This document shows positions 16,452 through 25,274 of a stretch of DNA of 64,000 nt, in pieces. The position numbers were made by a program, and so were the translations under genes. Below the pieces are notes generated by a model. The model saw nothing but the letters and a program-made list of their open reading frames with translations. It ran no database searches and had not been told where the DNA came from. Origin of the DNA: an uncultured Prevotella sp. (GTDB taxonomy: Bacteria > Bacteroidota > Bacteroidia > Bacteroidales > Bacteroidaceae); assembly GCA_937898715.1 (NCBI GenBank), contig CALEKA010000069.1, forward strand, positions 52,222 to 116,221. Direction: 5' to 3'. The first letter of the stretch is position 1; the number at the start of each line of letters is the position of its first letter.

Positions 16452-18932
16452 TTATTCCACATCGAAATAGACCGTCACCCCCTTGTACACCTTATATCCA
16501 TGGAGCACATCGCGAGCGGAGAGGAGCGAACGGCGCACACTCATGGGCGAGAGCGAGGGTGGAATCTTGACCATGAGTTTGCGAATATACTGAAGTTGTA
16601 CGCGGCTCACTACGGGGCGATCGGGTCCAAGGAGGTCTTCATGAAAGAATGGACGCAGCAGTGCGGCATAATGCTGTGCGGCATGGTCCACCACGTCGTC
16701 GTTGCAATGCTTGAGATATACCGTTATGAGGCGGTAGGCGGGCGGATAGTGGTAAGTCGAGCGTTCGGCTATCTGGTCACGATAGAGCGCTTCATAGTCG
16801 CCCCTCACCACCTGACTTATCACAGGGCTATCCGCCTGATGCGTCTGAAGCACCACGATGCCGCGATCGCCACGACGGCCAGCACGCCCTGCCACCTGCG
16901 AGAGCATCTGGAAGGCACGTTCCGTAGCGCGGAAGTCGGGCACGGAAAGCATCTGGTCGGCATTGAGAATACCCACCACGCGCACACGGCCGAAGTCGAG
17001 TCCCTTGGTGACCATCTGCGTGCCAATGAGCAGATTGGATTCGCCCGATGCCACCCGCTCGATAATGCGCTCATAGGCAGTGCGCGAACGGGTGGTGTCG
17101 AGGTCCATACGCTCTATGCGAGCTTCGGGAAAAAGGCGCATGGCTTCAGCCTCGACCTTCTCCGTGCCGTAGCCCATGTCGCGCAGTTCCGTTCCGCCAC
17201 AGGCAGGACACTGCTTCGGCACATTGTACTGTGCTCCGCAATAGTGGCACACGAGCTTGCCCAGTCGCTGATGGAGCGTGAGGCTCACGTCGCACTTGGT
17301 GCAACGCGGTGTCCATCCACACGTGCGACACTGCAGTACGGGCGAGAATCCCCTTCTGTTCTGAAAGAGAATGGCCTGTCCGCCCTGAGCTAAGGCCCGC
17401 CGCACTTCCTCGATGAGTCGGGGCGAGAAGAGCGAGGTCATGAGCCGTTTGCGACGCAACTCCTTCACATCCTCCACCACGATCTCGGGCAGTTGTACAC
17501 CGCCGTAGCGCTGCTTCATGCAGACCAGTCCATACTTCCCCGTAAGGGCATTGTGATAAGTCTCCACGGCTGGTGTGGCGGTGCCGAGTAGCACCTTGGC
17601 TCCCAAGCGGCGTGCCAGCATGATGGCAGCATCGCGTCCTTGATAGCGCGGAGCAGGGTCTTGCTGCTTGTAGCTCGTCTCGTGTTCTTCGTCGACGATG
17701 ACGAGCCCCAACTTCTTGAAGGGTAGGAACACCGCCGAACGCACACCGAGAATGAGCGGAAAAGGCTCGTCGGAGAGTTGGCGCTTCCACAGTTCCACCC
17801 GTTCGGCATCGGGAAACTTGGAGTGGTAAACGCCCATTTGGGGTCCAAACACGCGTCCGAGCCGGGTGGTGAGCTGCGTCGTGAGAGCTATCTCGGGCAC
17901 GAGGAAGAGCACCTGCTGGCCGCGCTCCAACGTGCGCCGTATGAGGTCGATGTACACTTCGGTCTTGCCGCTCGAGGTCACACCGTGGAGCAAGCATACT
18001 TGTTTTTGGGCGAATGCCTGATCAATCTCCTTAGCAGCTCGCTGCTGGTCTGCGCTGAGAGGCTTCGTCAGCACGGGATCGCCCTCCGCGCGTTGGGGCT
18101 GCTGCAGTCGGGTGGTCTCCACCTCGTAGGTCTCGAGCATGCCGCGCTTGCGCAAGGTTGACAGGGCTGCGCCATCATTAGGCTGCGTGCAGAGCGCCTT
18201 GCGGCTTACGGGCTTCAGAATGGCAGCATTCTGAAGCGTGAGGGCAGCATGGGCTTGGGACAGGTCGAGATAGCGAAGGAAGAGGGCTTCCTGGGCGGGA
18301 GCACGCTTTAAGAGATCGAGCAGGGAGTGGACAGCCTGCTCGGTGGCATGCTCCTCGGGGAGCCTCACAAAGGTCGCAGTGCGAGGCTTGAATCCTTGAG
18401 CCAGAGCTTCGCGCACCTTGATAGCGCCGAGCTCCATGAGTTCGCGCACCTGCCGCATGAGTCGGCCTCGGTGGAGCTCTTTTTCGAGAGCTTGAAGCGT
18501 ATAGCCGCGTTCGGAGTCGAGAGCGTGATATACCTCGCGTTCGGAAGCCGACAGGCTGTCGGCATCGAAGTCGGCATTGCGCACCAAGAGGGTTTCACTC
18601 TCGAGCTTGAGTCCCGAGGGGAGGGCGGCCTTCATCACCTCGCCTATGGTGCACATATAGTAGTCGGCCATCCACTGCCATAACTCGAGCTGATGGGGCA
18701 AGACGATGGGCTGTGCATCTGCCACGTCGGCCACGGGCTTCAGTTTCCGCTGCTCTATTTCCGCAGGCTCTACCTCGCGCACTTCAGCGACGATCGCGGT
18801 ATAGTAGCGCTTTGCGCCAAACTGTACCACGACGCGTGAGCCCACGCCAACCTTCTCCTCCAGTTCGGGCGGGAGGAGATAGCTATAGGTGGTGGGCAGT
18901 GCCAGGGGGAGAATTACGGAGATGGTGAGCAT
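16452..18932 (-). CDS. priA: Primosomal replication restart helicase
   Basis: An 826-residue PriA. It recognises stalled forks and loads the replicative helicase. Visible parts are the N-terminal DNA-binding domain (about 1-200), the helicase P-loop 'HGVTSSGKTEVYID', the DEEH box in 'VIVDEEHETSY', a zinc-binding segment with four CxxC pairs ('CRTCGW', 'CTKCDV', 'CHYCGA', 'CPACGG'), and helicase motifs V-VI in 'LIGTQMVTKGLDFG' and 'VAGRAGR'. The length is normal for Bacteroidetes PriA. The ATG at 18932 is preceded by a G/C-rich stretch with no obvious promoter. Confidence 0.97.
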   Translation of the reverse strand: MLTISVILPLALPTTYSYLLPPELEEKVGVGSRVVVQFGAKRYYTAIVAEVREVEPAEIEQRKLKPVADVADAQPIVLPHQLELWQWMADYYMCTIGEVMKAALPSGLKLESETLLVRNADFDADSLSASEREVYHALDSERGYTLQALEKELHRGRLMRQVRELMELGAIKVREALAQGFKPRTATFVRLPEEHATEQAVHSLLDLLKRAPAQEALFLRYLDLSQAHAALTLQNAAILKPVSRKALCTQPNDGAALSTLRKRGMLETYEVETTRLQQPQRAEGDPVLTKPLSADQQRAAKEIDQAFAQKQVCLLHGVTSSGKTEVYIDLIRRTLERGQQVLFLVPEIALTTQLTTRLGRVFGPQMGVYHSKFPDAERVELWKRQLSDEPFPLILGVRSAVFLPFKKLGLVIVDEEHETSYKQQDPAPRYQGRDAAIMLARRLGAKVLLGTATPAVETYHNALTGKYGLVCMKQRYGGVQLPEIVVEDVKELRRKRLMTSLFSPRLIEEVRRALAQGGQAILFQNRRGFSPVLQCRTCGWTPRCTKCDVSLTLHQRLGKLVCHYCGAQYNVPKQCPACGGTELRDMGYGTEKVEAEAMRLFPEARIERMDLDTTRSRTAYERIIERVASGESNLLIGTQMVTKGLDFGRVRVVGILNADQMLSVPDFRATERAFQMLSQVAGRAGRRGDRGIVVLQTHQADSPVISQVVRGDYEALYRDQIAERSTYHYPPAYRLITVYLKHCNDDVVDHAAQHYAALLRPFFHEDLLGPDRPVVSRVQLQYIRKLMVKIPPSLSPMSVRRSLLSARDVLHGYKVYKGVTVYFDVE

Positions 18933-18961
18933 GGAGGGGGGGGGGAAGAGAAGGACTTATT

Positions 18962-19112
18962 ATAGGAAGTGGGGGCGAAGCGTCTCGCTTCGGCAGCCAG
19001 CGAGGGACTCGATGCCCCGAGATGGCGAATGGGAATGAGCTTTGATCAGGCGTGCTCGGCATCGAGCCTCTCACGCCTGGCCGAAGCGAGACGCTTCGCC
19101 CCCACTTCCTAT
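18962..19112. mobile_element. MITE-like element, copy 2 (151 bp, perfect 33-bp arms)
   Basis: Perfect 33-bp inverted arms at 18962-18994 and 19080-19112 (outer end ATAGGAAGTGGGGGCGAAGC), with an inner inverted pair ACTCGATGCC / GGCATCGAGC. Same design as 6772-6926. No open frame inside. Confidence 0.88.
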
Positions 19113-19139
19113 GAATTCGCTATAGAAGGAGTGGGTGCT

Positions 19140-19161
19140 GCCGACGCGAGACGCGTCGCCC
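19140..19161. repeat. Hairpin repeat, type A
   Basis: Stem CCGACGCG / CGCGTCG directly beside MITE copy 2, with the flank CCCACGGTATAGGCTGA. Confidence 0.75.
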
Positions 19162-19191
19162 ACGGTATAGGCTGATGTGCCTTTGATAGAA

Positions 19192-20085
19192 CTACAATTC
19201 CCCCTTCAGCGCCGCCTTGAACGCCTTAGGCACGGGGGTCTCGAAGCGCAGTGGTTCGCCTGTGATGGGGTGGTAGAAGTTGAGACGGAAGGCGTGGAGG
19301 GCAAGGCGGCCTATGGGGTCGTCGCCGTTGCCATACTTGGTGTCGCCGCATACGGGGTGACCCAGGTCTTGCATGTGTACGCGTATCTGATTCTTGCGTC
19401 CCGTCTCGAGCTTGAGTTCTACGAGCGAATGGCGCCCATCGGTGCGAAGCACGCGGTAGTGGGTCAGAGCATACTTGCCACCATTGTCGGTGGGCGAGGA
19501 GTAGGTGAAGTAGGCCTTATTGTCCTTGAGCCAGCTCTCCACGCTGCCGCGCTCTTGATCCAACGTGCCCGACACGAGTGCCATGTATCGGCGATCGGTC
19601 ACGATGTCGTGCCAGTTGTGCTCGAGTATCTGCTCTGCTTCGAGTGTCTTGGCATAGACGAGCAGGCCAGAGGTGTCGCGGTCGAGGCGGTGCACCACGT
19701 GGGCGGTACACTTCTGATGGGTGCGATGGAAATAGTCGTCGAGCACCTGCTTCACGCAGAAGGCATGGTGCGACGATGCCATAGAGAGTATGCCGGGGGC
19801 TTTCTCGATGACGATCACCTGAGGGTCTTCGTAGACTATCTTGACAAACTTCGACTGGAGTTCGCCCTTGGGCTTACGCTTCGAGATCTCTACGAGCTGT
19901 CCGGGCTGTAGCTGGAGGTCGAATTGTCGAGTGTTCTTATGATCCACACGCACACCGCCTCCGCTGAGGATGGCCTTAGCGCGATTGCGGCTTACGCCCT
20001 GCAGGGCTTGTTCGATAAACTCAAGCAGCATAGCGGGCTGCTTCACGTGGAAGGTGGTGTAACGTAGGGAAGATGAATTTCGCAT
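19192..20085 (-). CDS. RluA-family pseudouridine synthase
   Basis: A 297-residue protein (start taken at the ATG at 20085; an in-frame ATG at 20115 would add ten residues). It isomerises uridine to pseudouridine in rRNA or tRNA. An S4-like RNA-binding segment ('GVSRNRAKAILSGGGVRVDH') is followed by the catalytic domain with the motif-II 'VHRLDRDTSGLLVYAKT', whose aspartate is the nucleophile, and 'LETGRKNQIRVHM'. Which of the RluA/C/D subtypes cannot be told without alignment. The neighbour priA is on the same strand but separated by the MITE. Confidence 0.92.
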   Translation of the reverse strand: MRNSSSLRYTTFHVKQPAMLLEFIEQALQGVSRNRAKAILSGGGVRVDHKNTRQFDLQLQPGQLVEISKRKPKGELQSKFVKIVYEDPQVIVIEKAPGILSMASSHHAFCVKQVLDDYFHRTHQKCTAHVVHRLDRDTSGLLVYAKTLEAEQILEHNWHDIVTDRRYMALVSGTLDQERGSVESWLKDNKAYFTYSSPTDNGGKYALTHYRVLRTDGRHSLVELKLETGRKNQIRVHMQDLGHPVCGDTKYGNGDDPIGRLALHAFRLNFYHPITGEPLRFETPVPKAFKAALKGEL

Positions 20086-20128
20086 ATTTCTTAAGAAGTT
20101 GTGGAGGGGGGGCATGTTGAAACATCTG

Positions 20129-20281
20129 TTGGCGGAATTCTTGGTTAACGGGTAAACGAGTTGACAAGTTTACAAGTAAATAGGTCTTATACTACTTGTT
20201 TCGTTAAAACGAAAACGATTAGACTCGACAAACTTACCTGTTCACCTGTTGACTTGTCAACCCGTTTACAAATTCCGCCAA
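20129..20281. repeat. Inverted-repeat element before tlpA-like gene
   Basis: Outer arms TTGGCGGAATT (20129-20139) and AATTCCGCCAA (20271-20281), followed inward by imperfect arms with GTAAACGAGTTGACAAG and its counterpart CTTGTCAACCCGTTTAC. The centre has TTTCGTTAAAACGAAA, itself a hairpin. About 153 bp with no open frame; MITE-like, unrelated in sequence to the element at 6772/18962. Confidence 0.7.
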
Positions 20282-20375
20282 CGCGTTGAAGCCCTTTTCA
20301 GCATACAAATTTACGCATTCTCCTTGACTGCCAACGACTAATGACTCATAAATTAGGCTTTTTTATTATCCAAAC

Positions 20376-20407
20376 ATTGGTAGGCACAACGAAAAAGCGT
20401 AATTTTG
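20376..20407 (+). promoter_or_regulatory. Promoter for tlpA-like gene
   Basis: ATTG (20376-20379), 20 nt, TAATTTTG (20400-20407); the -7 box is a full match and the -33 box matches three of four. Confidence 0.55.
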
Positions 20408-20479
20408 CCGCACGAAATGTTTGTCAAGTGCACGGAATGCTGACGCCTTGACAGGATTTCGGTTTTTAATTCAACCAAA

Positions 20480-21016
20480 ATGAAACTTTTCAGTCTGAAG
20501 AAAGTTTGCGCGGCAGCCTGGACACGGGTCGCGCTTATTGTTGTGCTCATAGGCATGGCGCAGCAATTGTGTGCCCAGATTCCCTCTGTCAAGCTCAAGG
20601 ACATCGACGGCAAGACCATCGATACCGCCACGCTCAGCAACGACGGCCGACCCTTCATCATCAGTTTCTTTGCCACATGGTGTAAGCCCTGCAACCGCGA
20701 GCTCAAAGCTATCAGCGAGGTCTACCCCGACTGGCAGGACGAGACGGGGGTGCGCCTCATCGCCGTGAGCATAGACCAAGCGCAAAATGCACAGAAGGTG
20801 AAGCCTATGGTCGACGCCGCAGGGTGGGACTACCAAGTACTGCTCGACCCCAATAGCGACTTCATGCGCGCCATGGGCGTAAAGCTCATTCCCCACACAT
20901 TCATCTTCGATGGCGAAGGCAAAATCGTCGAGAGCCATAGCGGATATACCGAGGGTGGCGAACAGCACCTCATCGAGGTGGTGAGAGGGCTGCTGGAGAA
21001 GAAGGGACAAAAGTGA
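20480..21016 (+). CDS. TlpA-like thioredoxin-fold protein
   Basis: A 178-residue exported thioredoxin-fold protein. Residues 1-32 form a signal peptide or membrane anchor ending LCAQ. The redox motif is WCKPC at about 67-71 within 'FFATWCKPCNRELKAI', and the cis-proline region is 'GVKLIPHTFIFD'. TlpA/ResA-type proteins reduce disulfides in the periplasm. It begins a plus-strand run that includes two proteins with Omp28-type cysteine motifs (CVNCP and CGYCP), so a role in their thiol chemistry is a reasonable inference, although a 647-nt gap separates it from the next gene. Confidence 0.9.
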   Translation: MKLFSLKKVCAAAWTRVALIVVLIGMAQQLCAQIPSVKLKDIDGKTIDTATLSNDGRPFIISFFATWCKPCNRELKAISEVYPDWQDETGVRLIAVSIDQAQNAQKVKPMVDAAGWDYQVLLDPNSDFMRAMGVKLIPHTFIFDGEGKIVESHSGYTEGGEQHLIEVVRGLLEKKGQK

Positions 21017-21312
21017 TTCTGAAAGGAAACTCGGAGGCGGTCATTTCACGCACGCGCACGCGTACTACAGCAGATTTTGCAAAGCTTTATGGCCTCATCC
21101 GTCACTCATTGCGCGGAAACGCATAATAATCAGCAAGTTACAGAGTGCAGGCAGGAATCATTTGCTTGCACTTTGCCTGCACGGATGCTAAGAAGGGCTA
21201 CTCAGAGTCTACTGGGGGCGACGCGTCCCCGCGTCGGCGCATCATGCCCTACGCAGTATGCCGACGCTGGACGCGTCGCCCACAGAACTATCTATAGGAG
21301 GAGTGAAATCTC

Positions 21313-21400
21313 TTCCCACCACTAATTTTCACTCTTCCCACCACTAATTTCTCCTCTTCCCACCACTAATTTCTCCTCTTCCGAGGACTAATCATGCAGT
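21313..21400 (+). repeat. 22-nt tandem array
   Basis: Units start at 21313, 21335, 21357 and 21379 with the core TTCCCACCACTAATTTC. Confidence 0.85.
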
Positions 21401-21611
21401 GGAAGCGGGAGTGACAGATAAGTGCAAGCGAATCGGACCCGCCGCACTTCACAATGCATTCATTATCACTACACTTCGCTCGCACGAGTGCAAGCAACGA
21501 GAATATTCCACAGGAAAACTCCCAGTAATGCGCGCGCGTGAGAACGAGCAGACTGGAACAAAAAAAGTGAACAATCTGTACACTCTATTTTTCAGCCCCC
21601 ATATTTCTACT

Positions 21612-21619
21612 TACCTTTG
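21612..21619 (+). promoter_or_regulatory. -7 element before DUF6029-like gene
   Basis: TACCTTTG, 44 nt before the start codon. A TTTT lies 20 nt upstream in place of TTTG. Confidence 0.5.
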
Positions 21620-21663
21620 CATCAAATCAAAGCAACATTCACAATATAGACTCTACATCACTC

Positions 21664-23442
21664 ATGCACCTCAAAACGCTTATCTGCCTGTTCACCCTCA
21701 TCGCTCTACCTCTCTCTACGCTCCACGCACAGGAGGCCAACGAGGAGAAGGACCGACTTACGCTGCACGGAAGCCTTCAGACCGACATATTGACCCTCGT
21801 GTCGGAAGACAAGAAGATCGGCACAGGCAAGTACAACGACAAGTTTATGACCAATACCTATGCCGAACTGCAACTACAGAGCCGCCACTTCCAGGCAGGG
21901 GCTCGGTTGGAGTATCTGGAACACCCACTCCTGGGCTACGAACCGGAGTTTAAGGGGTGGGGCGTGCCCTACTTCTACGTGAAGGGCAACTATAAGTGGG
22001 CCGACCTCACACTGGGCGACTACTATGAGCAATTTGGTTCTGGACTCGTGCTCCGCGCCTACGAGGATCGTTCGCTCGGAATCGACAATTCACTGCGTGG
22101 TGCGCGCCTCGCACTGAAGCCCTTCAAGGGGGTGAGCCTTAAACTCCTCGGCGGACAACAACGTTACTATTGGCACCACCGCAACCTCGGCAACTCTTCA
22201 CCCTGGACATGGGGTGGCGACTTGGAACTCAATATCGACCAGTGGGCCAAGCGCATGGACGAGACGAACACGCGCCTCACACTGGGATTCTCGGCCGTGA
22301 GCAATCATTATACGGCTCAAGGAAACGATGTGCTGCTCACCAGCGCTGACATCTCTGACGCTTGGATTGGCACCTCTGATCCCACTCTCTACCGACTGAA
22401 GCTCCCACGCAATGTGGCTGCTTTCGATGCTCGCGCCAACCTCCAGAAGGGGGCCTACAGCTTCCTTGCCGAATATGCATGGAAGAGTCAAGACCCCTCT
22501 GCGCTCAACGGCTACATCTACAATCGAGGACAGACGCTCCTGCTCTCGGGATCGTACTCCAAGCGCGGCATGAGCCTCCTGCTGCAGGCCAAGCGCAGCG
22601 AAGACATGGCATTCCGTTCACGACGCGACCCGAAGTCGGTCACGGCTTGCTATATCAACTACCTACCGCCCTTCACCATGCAGCACACCTACGACCTTGC
22701 CAACCACTACCCCTACGCCACACAGATGGTGCCCGGAGAGTGGGCTTTCCAAGCCGAGGCATCCTACACTTTCAAGCGCCACACGCCCCTGGGCGGACGC
22801 TACGGCACGCAGGTGAAGCTCAACTTCTCCCACGTGAGAGGCATCGACCAATGTTCCGCATTAGGAGAGCGCATCGGTGAGGGCTCGAACGGACCTCACT
22901 CCCACTTCTTCAAGATGGGCGACGATGTGTACTATCAGGATGTCAACGTACAGGTGGAGAAGAAGTTGTCGCCCAAACTGAAGCTTAACTTCCTCTACTC
23001 CGCTCAGCGCTACAATCAGCAGGTGGTCGAGGGACACGGCGAGAAGCTTATCAAGGCTCACATCCTCGTGGCAGAAGGCAAGTATCAGTTCAACCGCCGA
23101 CTCACGCTGCGTGGCGAAGCGCAATACCTCCATTCACGTCAGGACCAGAAGGACTGGTGGTTCGGACTCTTAGAACTCTCCGTTCTGCCCGACCTCATGT
23201 TTACCGTATCCGATGAATACAATGCTCACGTGCCCATGCACGACGAGTACGGCAGCGAGACTGCCGACGGACGCACCAACCGCGTACACTACTTCACCCT
23301 CAGCGCCACCTATAGCCACCATGCTCACCGCCTACAGCTGAGCTACGGCAAGACGGATGCGGGCTACAACTGCTCGGGCGGCGTGTGTCGCTACGTGCCC
23401 GCATCAAAGGGACTCACGGCTTCTTATTCATTTAATTTCTAA
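21664..23442 (+). CDS. Outer-membrane-associated protein, probably DUF6029 type
   Basis: A 592-residue protein with a signal peptide ending LHAQ (about residue 23). The rest is rich in alternating aromatic/polar strands ('GSLQTDILTLV', 'NTYAELQLQSRHFQAGARLEYLEHP', 'LTASYSFNF' at the end), which suggests an outer-membrane beta-barrel or barrel-like fold. The pattern recalls the DUF6029 proteins of Bacteroidetes, but I cannot confirm this without a search. It is followed after 9 nt by an Omp28-like lipoprotein gene, so the two are very likely co-transcribed. The final FNF resembles a barrel C-terminal aromatic signal. Function unknown. Confidence 0.8.
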   Translation: MHLKTLICLFTLIALPLSTLHAQEANEEKDRLTLHGSLQTDILTLVSEDKKIGTGKYNDKFMTNTYAELQLQSRHFQAGARLEYLEHPLLGYEPEFKGWGVPYFYVKGNYKWADLTLGDYYEQFGSGLVLRAYEDRSLGIDNSLRGARLALKPFKGVSLKLLGGQQRYYWHHRNLGNSSPWTWGGDLELNIDQWAKRMDETNTRLTLGFSAVSNHYTAQGNDVLLTSADISDAWIGTSDPTLYRLKLPRNVAAFDARANLQKGAYSFLAEYAWKSQDPSALNGYIYNRGQTLLLSGSYSKRGMSLLLQAKRSEDMAFRSRRDPKSVTACYINYLPPFTMQHTYDLANHYPYATQMVPGEWAFQAEASYTFKRHTPLGGRYGTQVKLNFSHVRGIDQCSALGERIGEGSNGPHSHFFKMGDDVYYQDVNVQVEKKLSPKLKLNFLYSAQRYNQQVVEGHGEKLIKAHILVAEGKYQFNRRLTLRGEAQYLHSRQDQKDWWFGLLELSVLPDLMFTVSDEYNAHVPMHDEYGSETADGRTNRVHYFTLSATYSHHAHRLQLSYGKTDAGYNCSGGVCRYVPASKGLTASYSFNF

Positions 23443-23451
23443 ACAGACACT

Positions 23452-24291
23452 ATGCGAACGATATATTTCATCCTTTCCCTGCTCTGCACCGCCATGGGCC
23501 TTACGGCTTGCAACGAACTGGATACTGGCAGCAGACTGGAGAAGATATCAATAGAAGATGCCCTGCGACAGACCACCCGAAATATTCTGATAGAAGACTT
23601 CACAGGGCAGCGCTGCGTAAACTGCCCCGAGGCTGCCAACCAAGCCGCCGAGATTCAGCACAGTTTCGGCACAGGACGTGCCATCGTGGTGGCTATCCAC
23701 GGTGGACCGCTCGCGGTGAGCGAGACGGATAGTCCCATTGGGCTTGCCAACGAGCAGAGCCAGCAACTCAACGAGATGTTTATCCCACAAAACGAAAGTT
23801 ACCCGCAGGGACGCATCGACCGCAGCGGATCGTACTGCGCTTACACCGCATGGATGGACCGCGCCGTGAATCGACTCTTGGTGCAGCCAGGCGCAAGCAT
23901 TAGCATAGAGCGCGAAGGCGAAGTGGAATCGGAGGCTGAGAGCGAAAGTCGCGTGAAGTTACGCATCAAGGTGGTGGGCAGCAACTCTCAGACGGTACTG
24001 ACCCGCTTGCACGTATGGCTCACAGAGGATCATATCATAGCAGGACAGATCGTGCCCGACACGGGATTTGATGCCTACTACGTTCACTCTCACGTGTTCC
24101 GCACCGCGCTCACCCCGCTCGAGGGCGAGGCATGCACACTGAGCGAATCTGAGCCTCAAGAGCGAACATTCACCGCCACGCTCAAGAGCAAATGGGTGCC
24201 GCAGAACATGCACATCGTAGCCTTCGTTTGCAACGACGAGACGGGCGAAGTGATGCAAGCAGAAGAGATTCAAGTAATAAGTAATAAGTAA
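23452..24291 (+). CDS. Omp28-like lipoprotein with CxxC motif
   Basis: A 279-residue predicted lipoprotein: signal peptide with lipobox LTAC at residues 17-20. The segment 'IEDFTGQRCVNCPEAANQA' (about residue 47-65) is the Omp28/thioredoxin-like motif with CVNC. Related Bacteroidetes proteins carry an N-terminal thioredoxin-like fold and a beta-sandwich. It lies 9 nt after the DUF6029-like gene. Its last residues (QVISNK) and the stop are encoded by a heptamer repeat (AGTAATAAGTAATAAGTAA), so the natural C terminus appears to have been overwritten by repeat DNA. The family call is good; the function is unknown. Confidence 0.85.
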   Translation: MRTIYFILSLLCTAMGLTACNELDTGSRLEKISIEDALRQTTRNILIEDFTGQRCVNCPEAANQAAEIQHSFGTGRAIVVAIHGGPLAVSETDSPIGLANEQSQQLNEMFIPQNESYPQGRIDRSGSYCAYTAWMDRAVNRLLVQPGASISIEREGEVESEAESESRVKLRIKVVGSNSQTVLTRLHVWLTEDHIIAGQIVPDTGFDAYYVHSHVFRTALTPLEGEACTLSESEPQERTFTATLKSKWVPQNMHIVAFVCNDETGEVMQAEEIQVISNK

Positions 24292-24340
24292 TACATTCTG
24301 GCTAAAGCCAAGTATTAAGTATAAAGTATTAAGTATTACA
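24273..24340. repeat. Heptamer arrays overlapping a gene end
   Basis: Two short arrays (24273-24293 and about 24311-24340) with AAGTAATAAGTAATAAG and AAGTATTAAGTATAAAG. The first contains the last codons and stop of the Omp28-like gene. Confidence 0.85.
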
Positions 24341-24367
24341 GACTGGCAAGTTTTCAGCCAATACCGT

Positions 24368-24390
24368 GGGCGACGCGTCCTCGCGTCGGC
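24368..24390. repeat. Hairpin repeat, type A
   Basis: Single copy with the flank CAGCCAATACCGTGG, as at 4758. Confidence 0.8.
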
Positions 24391-24480
24391 ATCACCAGCG
24401 AAAGAACAGCAGCAAGCAATACAAACCTCTAAACTTAGGCGCAAAGCGCCGATTAAACTCATAAACTCACAAAAACCCAT

Positions 24481-25197
24481 ATGAAATATTTCTTCCCCCT
24501 ACTCCTTGCCATGCTCTTAGGAGCCGTGCAAGCAAAAGCACAGATCAGCGTGACCTACAACGGTGAGCCCGTGGCAGACGGCGCTACGCTGACATTCACC
24601 GCTCAACCCGACCCCTTCGGATCGAGCAGCACCGTCCTCGTTGGTTCGGACGACCCCACATTCACCAACACTTCCGACCAGGCAGTACAGCTCAAAGTAG
24701 AAGTATTCTGCGTGAAATATCAGACGCTCTACTGGTGCGGCCTCACCTCTGCCTGCCAGTCTCCTACTAACATGAGAGAGAGCCGCGAAGTGACCCTGCA
24801 GCCGGGTGGCAAAAAGAATATGCGATTGGAGAACAAATTCAATAAGACAGACTATAGCACGCTCTCAGCCACTATCACAGTATTTGCCGACGGCAAGAAG
24901 GTGCTCTCATTCACCGAAAAATTTGTCAACCCCGACCCCTCTACAGGCATTGCCTCTACGCAGACCACATCGGAGGGCATCAGCCTCGATGGTCGCACAC
25001 TGAGCTACCGCTTCGGCGCAGCCTCGGCCCTGCGCACTCTGACCATCTACTCCATCGACGGTCGCATGGCGCTCCGCACCGCTGCTGCACAGACACAAGG
25101 CACCATAAGCCTCAGCTCTCTTCCCGCCGGTGCCTACGTGGCTACTATCGCCAACGCCGATGGAAAGACTCAGAGCACCAAAATCGTGCTTCGATAA
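24481..25197 (+). CDS. Secreted protein with T9SS-like C-terminal domain
   Basis: A 238-residue protein with a signal peptide ending AKAQ (about residue 20), a single beta-rich N-terminal domain ('ISVTYNGEPVADGATLTF'), two cysteines in 'FCVKYQTLYWCGLTSAC', and a C-terminal domain of about 75 residues ending 'LPAGAYVATIANADGKTQSTKIVLR', the classical type A T9SS sorting pattern. It lies between two genes for proteins with Omp28-type cysteine motifs and belongs to the same envelope cluster. No enzymatic motif was seen. Function unknown. Confidence 0.82.
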   Translation: MKYFFPLLLAMLLGAVQAKAQISVTYNGEPVADGATLTFTAQPDPFGSSSTVLVGSDDPTFTNTSDQAVQLKVEVFCVKYQTLYWCGLTSACQSPTNMRESREVTLQPGGKKNMRLENKFNKTDYSTLSATITVFADGKKVLSFTEKFVNPDPSTGIASTQTTSEGISLDGRTLSYRFGAASALRTLTIYSIDGRMALRTAAAQTQGTISLSSLPAGAYVATIANADGKTQSTKIVLR

Positions 25198-25274
25198 AGA
25201 ATGCCCTTGGCCGATTAATGGTTAATGAGATAATACGTATAAAATCAACCAAATAACATACACACATTTATTAC

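Larger units (their letters stand above)
21047..21620 (+). repeat. Composite upstream module, copy 2
   Basis: Same block order as 1747-2240: GCACGCGCACGCG, CATCCGTCACTCATTG, AATAATCAG, TTTGCTTGCACTTTGCC, 22-nt array, GAGTGCAAGCAACGA, CCCAGTAATGCGCGCGCG and TTACCTTTGCATC. A hairpin pair is inserted between the third and fourth parts. Confidence 0.6.
21017..21663. other. Non-coding region before the DUF6029-like gene
   Basis: 647 nt with no supported gene. It contains composite module copy 2 (21047-21620), a type A hairpin pair (21216-21238, 21260-21281), a 22-nt array (21313 on) and the promoter-like TACCTTTG at 21612. Confidence 0.75.
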
